Positions 37,095 to 46,535 of a DNA stretch of 64,000 nucleotides are shown one piece after another. Origin of the DNA: Pseudomonas fildesensis. Its GTDB lineage: Bacteria; Pseudomonadota; Gammaproteobacteria; Pseudomonadales; Pseudomonadaceae. The translations under genes were made by a program, and so were the position numbers. The DNA is taken from NCBI RefSeq assembly GCF_001050345.1, contig NZ_LFMW01000012.1, positions 310,001-374,000 of the forward strand, in the 5' to 3' direction. The notes under the pieces were generated by a model. It made no database searches. It had not been told where the DNA came from and saw nothing but the letters and a program-made list of their open reading frames with translations. How positions within the stretch are numbered: position 1 is the stretch's first letter; each line of letters begins with the position of its first letter.

Positions 37095-38998
37095 CAGCCC
37101 AACACCTCGGCGAGGTTGCCTTTGGATTCCAGCCAGGACTTGCGGTCCGGGGCACGCTTTTTCGCCAGCAGCATGTCCATCATTTCCGACGTGGCGGCAA
37201 AATCGTCCAGGGTCAACTGCACGAGGCGCCGAGTGTTCGGGTCCATGGTGGTTTCGCGCAGTTGCGGCGGGTTCATCTCACCCAGGCCCTTGAATCGCGT
37301 GACCTGTGGCTTGCCGCGTTTCTTCTCGGCCACCAGGCGGTCAAGGATGCCATCGCGCTCGGCTTCGTCCAGCGCGTAGAAAATCTCCTTGCCCAGGTCG
37401 ATTCGGTACAGCGGTGGCATGGCGACGTAGACGTGGCCGGCATCCACCAACGGGCGGAAGTGCTGCACAAACAGCGCGCACAGCAGGGTCGCGATGTGCA
37501 GGCCGTCGGAGTCGGCGTCGGCGAGGATGCAGATCTTGCCGTAGCGCAATTGGCTAATGTCCGCCGCGCCCGGGTCGACGCCGATGGCCACGGCAATGTT
37601 GTGCACTTCCTGGCTGGCCAGGACTTCGCTGCCATCGACTTCCCAAGTGTTGAGGATCTTGCCGCGCAACGGCAGGATCGCCTGGAACTCCTTGTCCCGC
37701 GCTTGTTTGGCGGAACCGCCGGCGGAATCACCTTCCACCAGGAACAGTTCGGAACGCATTGGATCCTGCCCGGCGCAGTCGGCCAGCTTGCCCGGCAGTG
37801 CAGGGCCCGCCGTGATGCGCTTGCGTTCGACCTTCTTGCTGGCCTTCAAACGACGACCGGCGTTGTTGATCGCCAGTTCGGCCAGGGCAAGGCCCAGTTC
37901 CGGGTGCTCGTTGAGCCACAGGCTGAAGGCATCCTTGACCACGCCAGAGACAAACGCCGCCGCCTCGCGGGACGACAGGCGCTCTTTGGTCTGGCCGGAG
38001 AATTGCGGCTCCTGCATCTTCATCGACAGTACGAACGCGATGCGCTCCCACACGTCTTCCGGCGCCAGCTTCACGCCGCGCGGCAGCAGGCTGCGGTATT
38101 CGCAGAATTCGCGCATGGCATCCAGCAGGCCTTGGCGCAGCCCGTTGACGTGGGTGCCGCCCTGAGCGGTGGGGATCAGGTTGACGTAGCTTTCCTGCAC
38201 GCTGTCGCCGCCTTCGGGCAACCACAGCAGCGCCCAGTCGATGGCTTCTTTATTACCGGCCAGGCTGCCGCAGAACGGCTCGTTGGGCAGTCGTTCGAAG
38301 TCGCTGACGGAGTCTTCCAGGTAGGAGCGCAGACCGTCTTCGTAATGCCACTCGACCTTCTCGCCGGTGCCTTTGTCTTCAAAGGTGACGAGCAGGCCCG
38401 GGCACAGCACAGCCTTGGCCTTGAGCACGTGCTTGAGGCGACTGATGGAGAATTTCGGCGAATCGAAGTATTTCGGGTCCGGGGCGAAGTACACGCTGGT
38501 GCCGGTGTTGCGTTTGCCAACGGTACCGATCACTGCCAGGTCGGTGGCTTTGTAGCCATCGGCGAAAGTCATCTCGTACTCGTTGCCGTCGCGCTTGACC
38601 TTGACCCGCACCAGGGTCGACAGGGCGTTAACGACCGAAATACCCACACCGTGCAAGCCACCGGAGAACTGGTAGTTCTTGTTGGAGAACTTGCCACCGG
38701 CGTGCAGCTTGGTGAGGATCAACTCGACGCCCGACACGCCCTCTTCCGGGTGAATGTCCACCGGCATGCCGCGACCATCGTCGGACACTTCAAGGGAGTG
38801 GTCAGCGTGAAGAATGACATGCACCGACTTGGCGTGCCCGGCCAAGGCTTCGTCGACGCTGTTGTCGATAACTTCCTGGGCGAGGTGGTTCGGCCGACTG
38901 GTGTCGGTGTACATGCCGGGGCGTTTGCGCACCGGGTCGAGGCCCGAGAGGACTTCGATGGCGTCGGCGTTATAAGAGCTAGCGCTGGGAGTGGCCAT
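37094..38998 (-). CDS. parE: DNA topoisomerase IV subunit B
   Basis: ATPase subunit of topoisomerase IV. 634 residues. GHKL motifs NSVDEALAGHA, DDGRGMP and GGLHGVGISVVNALS, and TOPRIM features LVEGDSAGG and DADSDGLHIATLL, are intact. The start is ATG 38998. It begins the parE-esterase-parC stretch and follows yqiA on the same strand after a 54-base gap. Confidence 0.98.
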   Translation of the reverse strand: MATPSASSYNADAIEVLSGLDPVRKRPGMYTDTSRPNHLAQEVIDNSVDEALAGHAKSVHVILHADHSLEVSDDGRGMPVDIHPEEGVSGVELILTKLHAGGKFSNKNYQFSGGLHGVGISVVNALSTLVRVKVKRDGNEYEMTFADGYKATDLAVIGTVGKRNTGTSVYFAPDPKYFDSPKFSISRLKHVLKAKAVLCPGLLVTFEDKGTGEKVEWHYEDGLRSYLEDSVSDFERLPNEPFCGSLAGNKEAIDWALLWLPEGGDSVQESYVNLIPTAQGGTHVNGLRQGLLDAMREFCEYRSLLPRGVKLAPEDVWERIAFVLSMKMQEPQFSGQTKERLSSREAAAFVSGVVKDAFSLWLNEHPELGLALAELAINNAGRRLKASKKVERKRITAGPALPGKLADCAGQDPMRSELFLVEGDSAGGSAKQARDKEFQAILPLRGKILNTWEVDGSEVLASQEVHNIAVAIGVDPGAADISQLRYGKICILADADSDGLHIATLLCALFVQHFRPLVDAGHVYVAMPPLYRIDLGKEIFYALDEAERDGILDRLVAEKKRGKPQVTRFKGLGEMNPPQLRETTMDPNTRRLVQLTLDDFAATSEMMDMLLAKKRAPDRKSWLESKGNLAEVLG

Positions 38999-39052
38999 GG
39001 GGTCTCGTCGTGAGTCGTTCGATTAAAAAGTAACCTGCGGTTTCCAAGGCAA

Positions 39053-39661
39053 TTACAGTGCCGCGAAATCGAAGGATTGATACTGATCTGCGCCAATGCC
39101 GGCAAAGCCGAGCAGCGCTGGCAATTGCCGGGCGAATCCCTGGTAACCATGGTCGCCACCGGCCTGGATGCGCAAGGCACAGGCCCGGTAATACTGCTGG
39201 GCGAGGCGATAGTCCAGGGTTTCGTCCCCGGTCTGCAACCACACCTGATAACGCGCGGCTTCCTGGGGAGCCGGTACTTCCAGCTCGGCCAGCGCCGTGA
39301 CGTGGTCGTGGGTCAATTCCCAGGTTTCATCGGTGTAGAGGTTCTTCTGGGTGCCCAGGTAACCGTCGAACATCCGATGTGGGCTGACCGCCGGGTTGAC
39401 CAGCAGCGCCTTGAGGCCATGGCGTTCGGCAAGATGGGTTGCATAGTAGCCGCCGAGTGAGCTGCCTACCAGCAGTGGCCGCCCCAGTTCGCTGATGGCC
39501 GCCTCCAACTGCGGGATCGCCTGGCGGGGGTGGTGATGCAGGGCCGGCACGCGCAGTTGGTCGGCCAGGCCGAGGGTGTTCATCACGTTGATCAGCAGGG
39601 AGGCCTTGTTTGACGCGGGCGCGCTGTTGAAACCGTGGATATACAGGATCGAAGCGGACAT
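39053..39661 (-). CDS. yqiA: YqiA/YcfP-family esterase
   Basis: Small alpha/beta hydrolase of 202 residues. The oxyanion segment YIHGFNSAP and the nucleophile elbow GSSLGGYYA are clear, with a C-terminal GGDHGYQGF providing the likely His. E. coli YqiA hydrolyses short acyl esters in vitro; the natural substrate is unknown. The ATG at 39661 has GGAGAG upstream. The gene order with cpdA and parE is as in E. coli. Confidence 0.92.
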   Translation of the reverse strand: MSASILYIHGFNSAPASNKASLLINVMNTLGLADQLRVPALHHHPRQAIPQLEAAISELGRPLLVGSSLGGYYATHLAERHGLKALLVNPAVSPHRMFDGYLGTQKNLYTDETWELTHDHVTALAELEVPAPQEAARYQVWLQTGDETLDYRLAQQYYRACALRIQAGGDHGYQGFARQLPALLGFAGIGADQYQSFDFAAL

Positions 39662-39763
39662 GCCGACTCTCCATGCTTGCGCCAAAAGGGCGCAGTTTAC
39701 AGGGAATAAGAGCGATGTGAGCAGGGTTACCGCCGAACGTGGTTTACCAGACAAAGCGGATCG

Positions 39764-39790
39764 AATGTGGGAGGGGGGCCTGCCAGCTCC
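39764..39790. repeat. Degenerate single REP unit
   Basis: AATGTGGGAGGGGGGCCTGC resembles the arm of the element at 32700, but no matching inverted arm is present; the remainder of the 155-base yqiA-cpdA gap shows nothing else. Confidence 0.6.
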
Positions 39791-39816
39791 TACCGTTTGG
39801 CCTGTGTTTACAGCCT

Positions 39817-40632
39817 TTAATAGCCGTTGCTACCGTAATCCACGGTAAAGGCAAAGCCAGTGACCCGCTCTACCCCGGTTTCCAACCGCCCGTCGGCATG
39901 CAGGTGCAGCCAGCGATAGCCCGGCGCCTGCTCGCTGACCTTGAAATCCTCGCTGCCCGGCGCGAACTGGATGCAGGTGGACGGCGATGCCAACAGCCGC
40001 ACGCCGTTGCGCTCGCGGTCGATCTCCTGGTGCACATGACCCCAGAGCACCGCACGGACCTGCGGGAAGCGGTCAAGCACAGCAAACAACGCCTCCGGAT
40101 TACGCAGGCCAATGGGCTCCATCCACGCACAACCAATGGACACCGGGTGATGGTGAAAGCACACCAGATGATGGCGATGCGGCGCTTCGCTCAAGGCCTG
40201 GGCCAGCACCTGCAGTTGTTTGTCTTGCAGATACCCCGGCACCGAGCCCGGTACGGCAGAATCCAGCAGGGTGACCCGCCAGTTGCCGACATCGACCACC
40301 GGTTCCAGCAAGTCGCTGTGCACAGCTGCGTGAGCCATGACCTGCGGTTCGTCGTGATTGCCGGGAATCCAGCGCGCCGGGGCCGGAATTTTCCCGGTCA
40401 TATGGCGAAACTGCTCGTAGGACTCCAGCGTGCCGTCCTGGGACAAATCCCCCGTGGCCAGCAGTAAATCGATCCGCGGCTGCTGCGCGCGCACCAGTTC
40501 GATCACGCGCTGCAAGCTTTCGCGGGTGTTCATGCCCAGCAGCGTACCGTCGGCCTCGGCGAACAGGTGGCTGTCGGACAGTTGCACCAGCATCACCGGC
40601 GCATCAGGGTTCAAGGTGGATACGCTCGGCAA
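39817..40632 (-). CDS. cpdA: 3',5'-cyclic-AMP phosphodiesterase CpdA
   Basis: Class III cAMP phosphodiesterase that lowers cAMP and so tunes Vfr/CRP signalling. 271 residues. Calcineurin-like metal motifs QLSDSHLF, GDLSQDG, GNHDE, HHHP and GHVHQE appear in order. The preferred start is a TTG at 40632 (MPSVSTLN) with GGGAGAG just upstream; another TTG lies 6 codons earlier. The order nudF-yqiB-cpdA-yqiA-parE is that of E. coli. Confidence 0.94.
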   Translation of the reverse strand: MPSVSTLNPDAPVMLVQLSDSHLFAEADGTLLGMNTRESLQRVIELVRAQQPRIDLLLATGDLSQDGTLESYEQFRHMTGKIPAPARWIPGNHDEPQVMAHAAVHSDLLEPVVDVGNWRVTLLDSAVPGSVPGYLQDKQLQVLAQALSEAPHRHHLVCFHHHPVSIGCAWMEPIGLRNPEALFAVLDRFPQVRAVLWGHVHQEIDRERNGVRLLASPSTCIQFAPGSEDFKVSEQAPGYRWLHLHADGRLETGVERVTGFAFTVDYGSNGY

Positions 40633-40731
40633 GGCGCTCTCCCAAGGCAATCACAGGAAATGGACGTTTGGCGCGATTATGCTGGGACAGGACGCAAAGA
40701 GGAAACCTGAGGAAGCAGACGCAGTTCACAT

Positions 40732-41181
40732 CTACCGCACGACTTCAAACTCATGGCCCAGGGCCAGGCAGTGACTCAACCATTCACCGAGGAACACATT
40801 GAGCTGTGCTTTCTCATCGGGCTGGTGCATGAACACATTCGGGTAAGGATAGATGCTGCGAAAGCGTCGTGCATGTTCGGCGCTGATCACTTCGGCCATT
40901 CGCGCATCGTGGTACACCTGCACTTCCAGCTGCGGCACCGGCAGCCACGGCAGGCTGTGTTCCTGGCGCACGCGCAGGGTGGTGGTGTACGGGCAGTTGA
41001 CGATGACTTCCAGGGCCAGCACGCCGAGCATCTGGTCGCCATGGGTCACGCCGATGCGCCGCGCCTCGGGGGTGTAGCGCATGTCCGGGAGCAGGCGCAT
41101 CAGCCGCGCATAGTTGGCCTCGCACGCTGCCTGCAGCCCGATCAGGTCGACTCGATAACGTTCCCGTGCCTTTACTGCCAT
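40732..41181 (-). CDS. yqiB: DUF1249 family protein (YqiB-like)
   Basis: 149-residue cytoplasmic protein of unknown function. The conserved core is LLPDMRYTPEARRIG and the YHDARMAEVI stretch. Its first 10 bases overlap the end of nudF, so the two are coupled. The family is found almost always between nudF and cpdA, as here, which suggests but does not prove a role tied to nucleotide turnover. Confidence 0.9.
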   Translation of the reverse strand: MAVKARERYRVDLIGLQAACEANYARLMRLLPDMRYTPEARRIGVTHGDQMLGVLALEVIVNCPYTTTLRVRQEHSLPWLPVPQLEVQVYHDARMAEVISAEHARRFRSIYPYPNVFMHQPDEKAQLNVFLGEWLSHCLALGHEFEVVR

Positions 41182-41789
41182 AACCCCCTCACTTCCGCGC
41201 GATTAAGCGCAAGCCATTGCAGGGCGATGATGCTGGCTGCGTTGGAAATTTTACCGTCGCGCACCGCTTGCAGGGCATCTTCGAATGACCATACGGTGAC
41301 GCGGATATCTTCTGCCTCTTCTTCCAGTCCATGGACGCCACCGGCTCCCGAGCTGTCGCAACGGCCGAGGAACAAGTGCACAAATTCGGTACTGCCACCG
41401 GGAGACGGGAAATATTGAGTGATCGGCCACAGCGCAGAGAACGTCAGCCCAGCTTCCTCCTCGGCTTCGCGGTGTGCAACCTCCTCCGGTTCTTCATCCT
41501 TGTCGATAAGCCCGGCGACCATCTCTATCAACCATGGGTTGTCGGTGCGGCCCATGGCGCCAACGCGAAACTGTTCGATCAGCACCACTTCATCGCGCTG
41601 TGGGTCGTAGGGCAGCACGCACACGGCGTCGTGACGCACGAACACTTCGCGATTGATCACACGGCTCATGCCGCCGTCGAATTTCTCGTGGCGCAGTTGC
41701 ACGCGATCGAGCTTGTAGAAGCCCTTGTAGGCATTGTCACGCTGAACAATTTCGATGATGCTCGGCGTCGATTTCGCAATGTCCGTCAT
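41172..41789 (-). CDS. nudF: ADP-ribose pyrophosphatase NudF
   Basis: Nudix hydrolase that splits ADP-ribose to AMP and ribose 5-phosphate. 205 residues. The Nudix box GLIDKDEEPEEVAHREAEEE, continuing AGL, is a full match to GX5EX7REUXEEXGU. The ATG at 41789 follows GAGGAA. First gene of a minus-strand run with yqiB, cpdA and yqiA. Confidence 0.95.
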   Translation of the reverse strand: MTDIAKSTPSIIEIVQRDNAYKGFYKLDRVQLRHEKFDGGMSRVINREVFVRHDAVCVLPYDPQRDEVVLIEQFRVGAMGRTDNPWLIEMVAGLIDKDEEPEEVAHREAEEEAGLTFSALWPITQYFPSPGGSTEFVHLFLGRCDSSGAGGVHGLEEEAEDIRVTVWSFEDALQAVRDGKISNAASIIALQWLALNRAEVRGLWQ

Positions 41790-41895
41790 ATTCTTCCTCG
41801 TAATGGCCGTGCAGTTGGCGCCATCCTAACGCGCTCCTGCCCGTTGATGCAGCCCCTTTCCGGTTGCCGGGATAGACGGCGGGCGTCAAACTCGC

Positions 41896-41956
41896 AGGGG
41901 GCGTTCTCCATTAGCTTCCCCACCGCGCAGGGGAAACTAATTGAGAATGGACCCCT
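41896..41956. other. Long imperfect intergenic hairpin
   Basis: Stem segments AGGGG/CCCCT, TTCTC/GAGAA, ATTAG/CTAAT and TTCCCC/GGGGAA pair in register, broken by one small internal loop and two single mismatches; loop ACCGCGCA. About 21 base pairs in 61 nt, between divergent nudF and the RsiV-like gene. No T run follows on either side. Confidence 0.75.
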
Positions 41957-42039
41957 ATTCAGCTTAGTGGCGAACTGACTGCCCTGCCGGTAGTCGAAGC
42001 TCCACAAATTTCGCTCTTATCGATGGACGAAGAACATAC

Positions 42040-42786
42040 ATGTCGCTTTTAAAAATCGCCTCCGTGGCGTGTATCGCATTGACCCTCGGCGCTTGCCAGA
42101 GCCTGTTCCAGCCCAGCTACCGCGCCCCGCTGGAAGCCACCCGCGACGCCTCCGAGCAAAGCAAGCCGGGCTGCGCCAGCGCCGATTGCCCACTGGTGAA
42201 TATCGACACGGTGCACTTTGCCAAAGAGCCCAAGCTGGACGCCTTGATCGAACAGCGCCTGCTGGAAATGACCCGCACCACGCCGAGCAGCCCGCTGCCG
42301 TCGAGCCTTGCGACTTACCGCGAGCAATTCCTGAGCACCGCAGCCCCGCGAAACAGCATGTACTTGCAGGCCAAGGTACGCGAGCAGCATGACGGCTTGG
42401 TGATCATCGAGTTGTCCAGCTACCTGGACCAGGGTGCAACCCATGGTGAGCCGGGCCGCGCGTTCATCAACTATTCACGCCAGCAGCAAAAAGCCCTTTC
42501 GCTGACCGACATGCTGCTGCCCGGCAAGGAAGACGCCTTCTGGAAAGCGGCCCAGGTCGCCCACAACAGCTGGCTGATCAGCACACGCCTGAGCCTGGAA
42601 GCGGACTTCGTAAAAAGCTACCCGTTCCAGAAAACCCCGAACGTGGCGCTGACCTATGGTGGCGTGATCCTCAAATACCCCACTACCACCATCGCGCCGT
42701 ACGCCCTAGGCCACGTCGAGTTGCAGATTCCCTACTCACGCCTAGAAGGCATCCTCAAGCCTGAACTCGTGCCCGCGCGCCGCTGA
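42040..42786 (+). CDS. RsiV-family (DUF3298) lipoprotein
   Basis: 248 residues with a signal peptide and lipobox LGAC (Cys19). The body has the DUF4163/DUF3298 pattern of RsiV-like proteins: a long N-terminal stretch and the segment LSLTDMLLPGKEDAFWKAAQ. In Bacillus RsiV is an anti-sigma factor that binds lysozyme; this protein lacks a membrane helix and anti-sigma region, so only the extracytoplasmic fold is shared. The last 32 bases overlap the end of convergent cytX. Start ATG at 42040. Function unknown. Confidence 0.78.
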   Translation: MSLLKIASVACIALTLGACQSLFQPSYRAPLEATRDASEQSKPGCASADCPLVNIDTVHFAKEPKLDALIEQRLLEMTRTTPSSPLPSSLATYREQFLSTAAPRNSMYLQAKVREQHDGLVIIELSSYLDQGATHGEPGRAFINYSRQQQKALSLTDMLLPGKEDAFWKAAQVAHNSWLISTRLSLEADFVKSYPFQKTPNVALTYGGVILKYPTTTIAPYALGHVELQIPYSRLEGILKPELVPARR

Positions 42787-44044
42787 AAGCCCGGCCCAGA
42801 ATGAACTGCAACAGCCCTGCCAGCACCAGTGCCGGCAGGGTTGCGCCGACATCCGGATACAGGTTGGCCAGCAGGTGGTAAGTGCCGATACCACCCAGCC
42901 AGGCCAGCAGCGCCGGCCAGCGCAGATTGGCGAGCGTGCCCTGGCCACGGCGGCGCAGGATAAAGTGATCCACCAGCACCACGCCGAACAGCGGCGCAAA
43001 CACAGAGCCGATCAGCAGCAGGAAGTTCTGGTACTGCGCCAACGGCGCAAAGCAGGCGATCAGGGTGCAGAGCACACCGATGGCCAAGGCCAGATGCTCG
43101 ACTTTCAAGCGCAATAGAATCCCGCTGGACACCGCCGCCGAGTGAATATCGGCGAAGGCGTTTTCCGATTCGTCCAGCAAGATCAGCAACAGCGGAATCC
43201 CCAGGCCAGCTCCGGCCAATGCCAGCAACAACGCATTCACTTCACCGCTCGGCGCGAACGCCAGGGTGTAGGCCACGCCCAGGCTCATCAGCCAAAAGTT
43301 ACCGATAAAGAAACCCAGCGCCGTACCGCCGAACACGCTTTTAGCGCGCTTGCCGAAGCGTGAGTAATCGGCAATCAGCGGCAGCCAGGACAGCGGCATG
43401 GCGATGGCGATATCGAAGCCCACGGCGAACGGCATCGAACCGTCACCGGCCTGAGCCCATAGCGCGGCGAGGTCGGCCTTGGCGAACAGGTTCCAGGTCA
43501 GCCACAGGCAGGCGGCGAGCAGCAGCCAGATGCCCCATTTGCGCAGGATCTGCCGTACGAACGTTAGCGGGCCACTGACCGCCAGCAGGGTCGCCAGGCC
43601 ACCGAAGAACAGCGTCCACAGCAAGGGGCTGGCCAGCAGGCTGCCGTCGCTGAACGCCCGCGTGCCCAACAGGCTGGCGGCGTCGCGCATCACGATGATT
43701 TCGAACGAGCCCCAACCGATCAGCTGCAGCAGGTTGAGCAATGCCGGCAGGCTCGCGCCTTGGGTGCCGAGGCTGAGCTTGAGGGCGGCCATGGCGGACA
43801 GGCCAGTGTCGCTGCCGATCACGCCGACGGCGGCCAGCAACAGCACACCCACCAGGGTGCCGAGGAAAATCGCCAGTAATGAGCCGGACAATCCCAGGCC
43901 GGGCGCGAGCAGTGCGCCGGTCTGCAGGACCATCAGGCCGATGCCGAGGGAGAACCACAGGGAGAACAGGTCGCGGGCGCCGAAGACGCGTTTGTCACTC
44001 GGCACGGCTATATCAGGCGAGTACGTGCTGGGTTGAATGTTCAA
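42755..44044 (-). CDS. cytX: Putative hydroxymethylpyrimidine transporter CytX
   Basis: NCS1 (nucleobase:cation symporter) inner-membrane protein of 429 residues with about 12 helices. The conserved motif GRDLFSLWFSLGIG-type N-terminus reads GARDLFSLWFSLGIGLMVLQ, and LPLIADYSRFGK is typical of cytosine permease relatives. Neighbourhood with thiC supports uptake of the HMP precursor of thiamine rather than cytosine. The start is probably TTG at 44044 (MNIQPSTYSP); the frame upstream runs only through a repeat element and thiC. No riboswitch of its own was seen. Confidence 0.85.
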   Translation of the reverse strand: MNIQPSTYSPDIAVPSDKRVFGARDLFSLWFSLGIGLMVLQTGALLAPGLGLSGSLLAIFLGTLVGVLLLAAVGVIGSDTGLSAMAALKLSLGTQGASLPALLNLLQLIGWGSFEIIVMRDAASLLGTRAFSDGSLLASPLLWTLFFGGLATLLAVSGPLTFVRQILRKWGIWLLLAACLWLTWNLFAKADLAALWAQAGDGSMPFAVGFDIAIAMPLSWLPLIADYSRFGKRAKSVFGGTALGFFIGNFWLMSLGVAYTLAFAPSGEVNALLLALAGAGLGIPLLLILLDESENAFADIHSAAVSSGILLRLKVEHLALAIGVLCTLIACFAPLAQYQNFLLLIGSVFAPLFGVVLVDHFILRRRGQGTLANLRWPALLAWLGGIGTYHLLANLYPDVGATLPALVLAGLLQFILGRAFSGARARVQA

Positions 44045-44066
44045 GGGTGTTATCTCTGAAGAACAT

Positions 44067-44173
44067 GATCGTTCCCACGCTCCGCGTGGGAATGCCGCTT
44101 TGGACGCTCTGCGTCCGCCTTTGTGACGCAGAGCGTCACGGGATGCATTCCCACGCAGAGCGCGGGAACGATC
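44067..44173. repeat. GATCGTTCCCACGC-type palindromic element, copy 3
   Basis: Starts GATCGTTCCCACGCTCCGCG and ends with its near inverse, with internal GACGCTCTGCGTC and GACGCAGAGCGTC arms. It occupies nearly all the gap between thiC and cytX. Confidence 0.88.
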
Positions 44174-44180
44174 ATCGGTG

Positions 44181-46085
<1,905 letters not shown>

Positions 46086-46183
46086 CACGGGCTCTCCAAC
46101 TATCCAGGCGGTGGATTTTTGTCGGAGCGAACCTGTGACGGATGGACGCACTGAAACCAGTGCTGTGCTTGGCGCACAAGAGC

Positions 46184-46200
46184 TGTTCGATTGTCGAACA
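46184..46200. other. Hairpin in thiC leader
   Basis: TGTTCGA-TTG-TCGAACA, a perfect 7-bp stem with a 3-base loop, between the TPP aptamer and the thiC start. It may be part of the expression platform. Confidence 0.55.
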
Positions 46201-46244
46201 ACATCCCGGACGAAGCACAAGAGGACTCGCCGGGTGACGAGAAA

Positions 46245-46331
46245 TCTTGTTCCCTACGCAGGCGTTAACCTGATCAGGTTCAACGGGATCCGGTATTTAC
46301 CGATCTCAGCCTTCCAACAAGGCACCCCGAC
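46245..46331 (-). promoter_or_regulatory. TPP (THI-box) riboswitch of thiC
   Basis: On the minus strand the aptamer begins TCGGGGTGCC, contains the THI core GGCTGAGAT, then AATACC, GAACCTGATCAGGTTAACGC-type P4/P5 segments and AGGGAAC. All conserved TPP elements are in order. It binds thiamine pyrophosphate and reduces thiC expression when thiamine is plentiful. Confidence 0.95.
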
Positions 46332-46345
46332 AAGAACGCCGCAAG

Positions 46346-46374
46346 TCTAGACCATGCCGTGGGCAAATTGCCAA
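46346..46374 (-). promoter_or_regulatory. Probable sigma-70 promoter for thiC
   Basis: On the minus strand TTGGCA (46374-46369), 17 bases, TCTAGA (46351-46346); an overlapping TAGACT (46349-46344) at 19 bases is the alternative -10. Either would start the transcript a few bases before the aptamer. Confidence 0.5.
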
Positions 46375-46535
46375 TAGCCGTGCATTCAGCGTGATGAATG
46401 GCGTAATTACGGGATTGTTGCGCCGCTGCCGCGCCATTACACTCGATCCCCGCCACAATGCTTGACGCCAGGAATGGCCAGCCTTAGCCTTGGGCGCTAA
46501 ATTATCGCCGTAATATTCACACTAGGGATCGCCTC

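Noticed and set aside
34325..39013. Long plus-strand open frames opposite parC and parE
   Set aside because: Antisense to topoisomerase IV genes. Same compositional effect, no independent signals.
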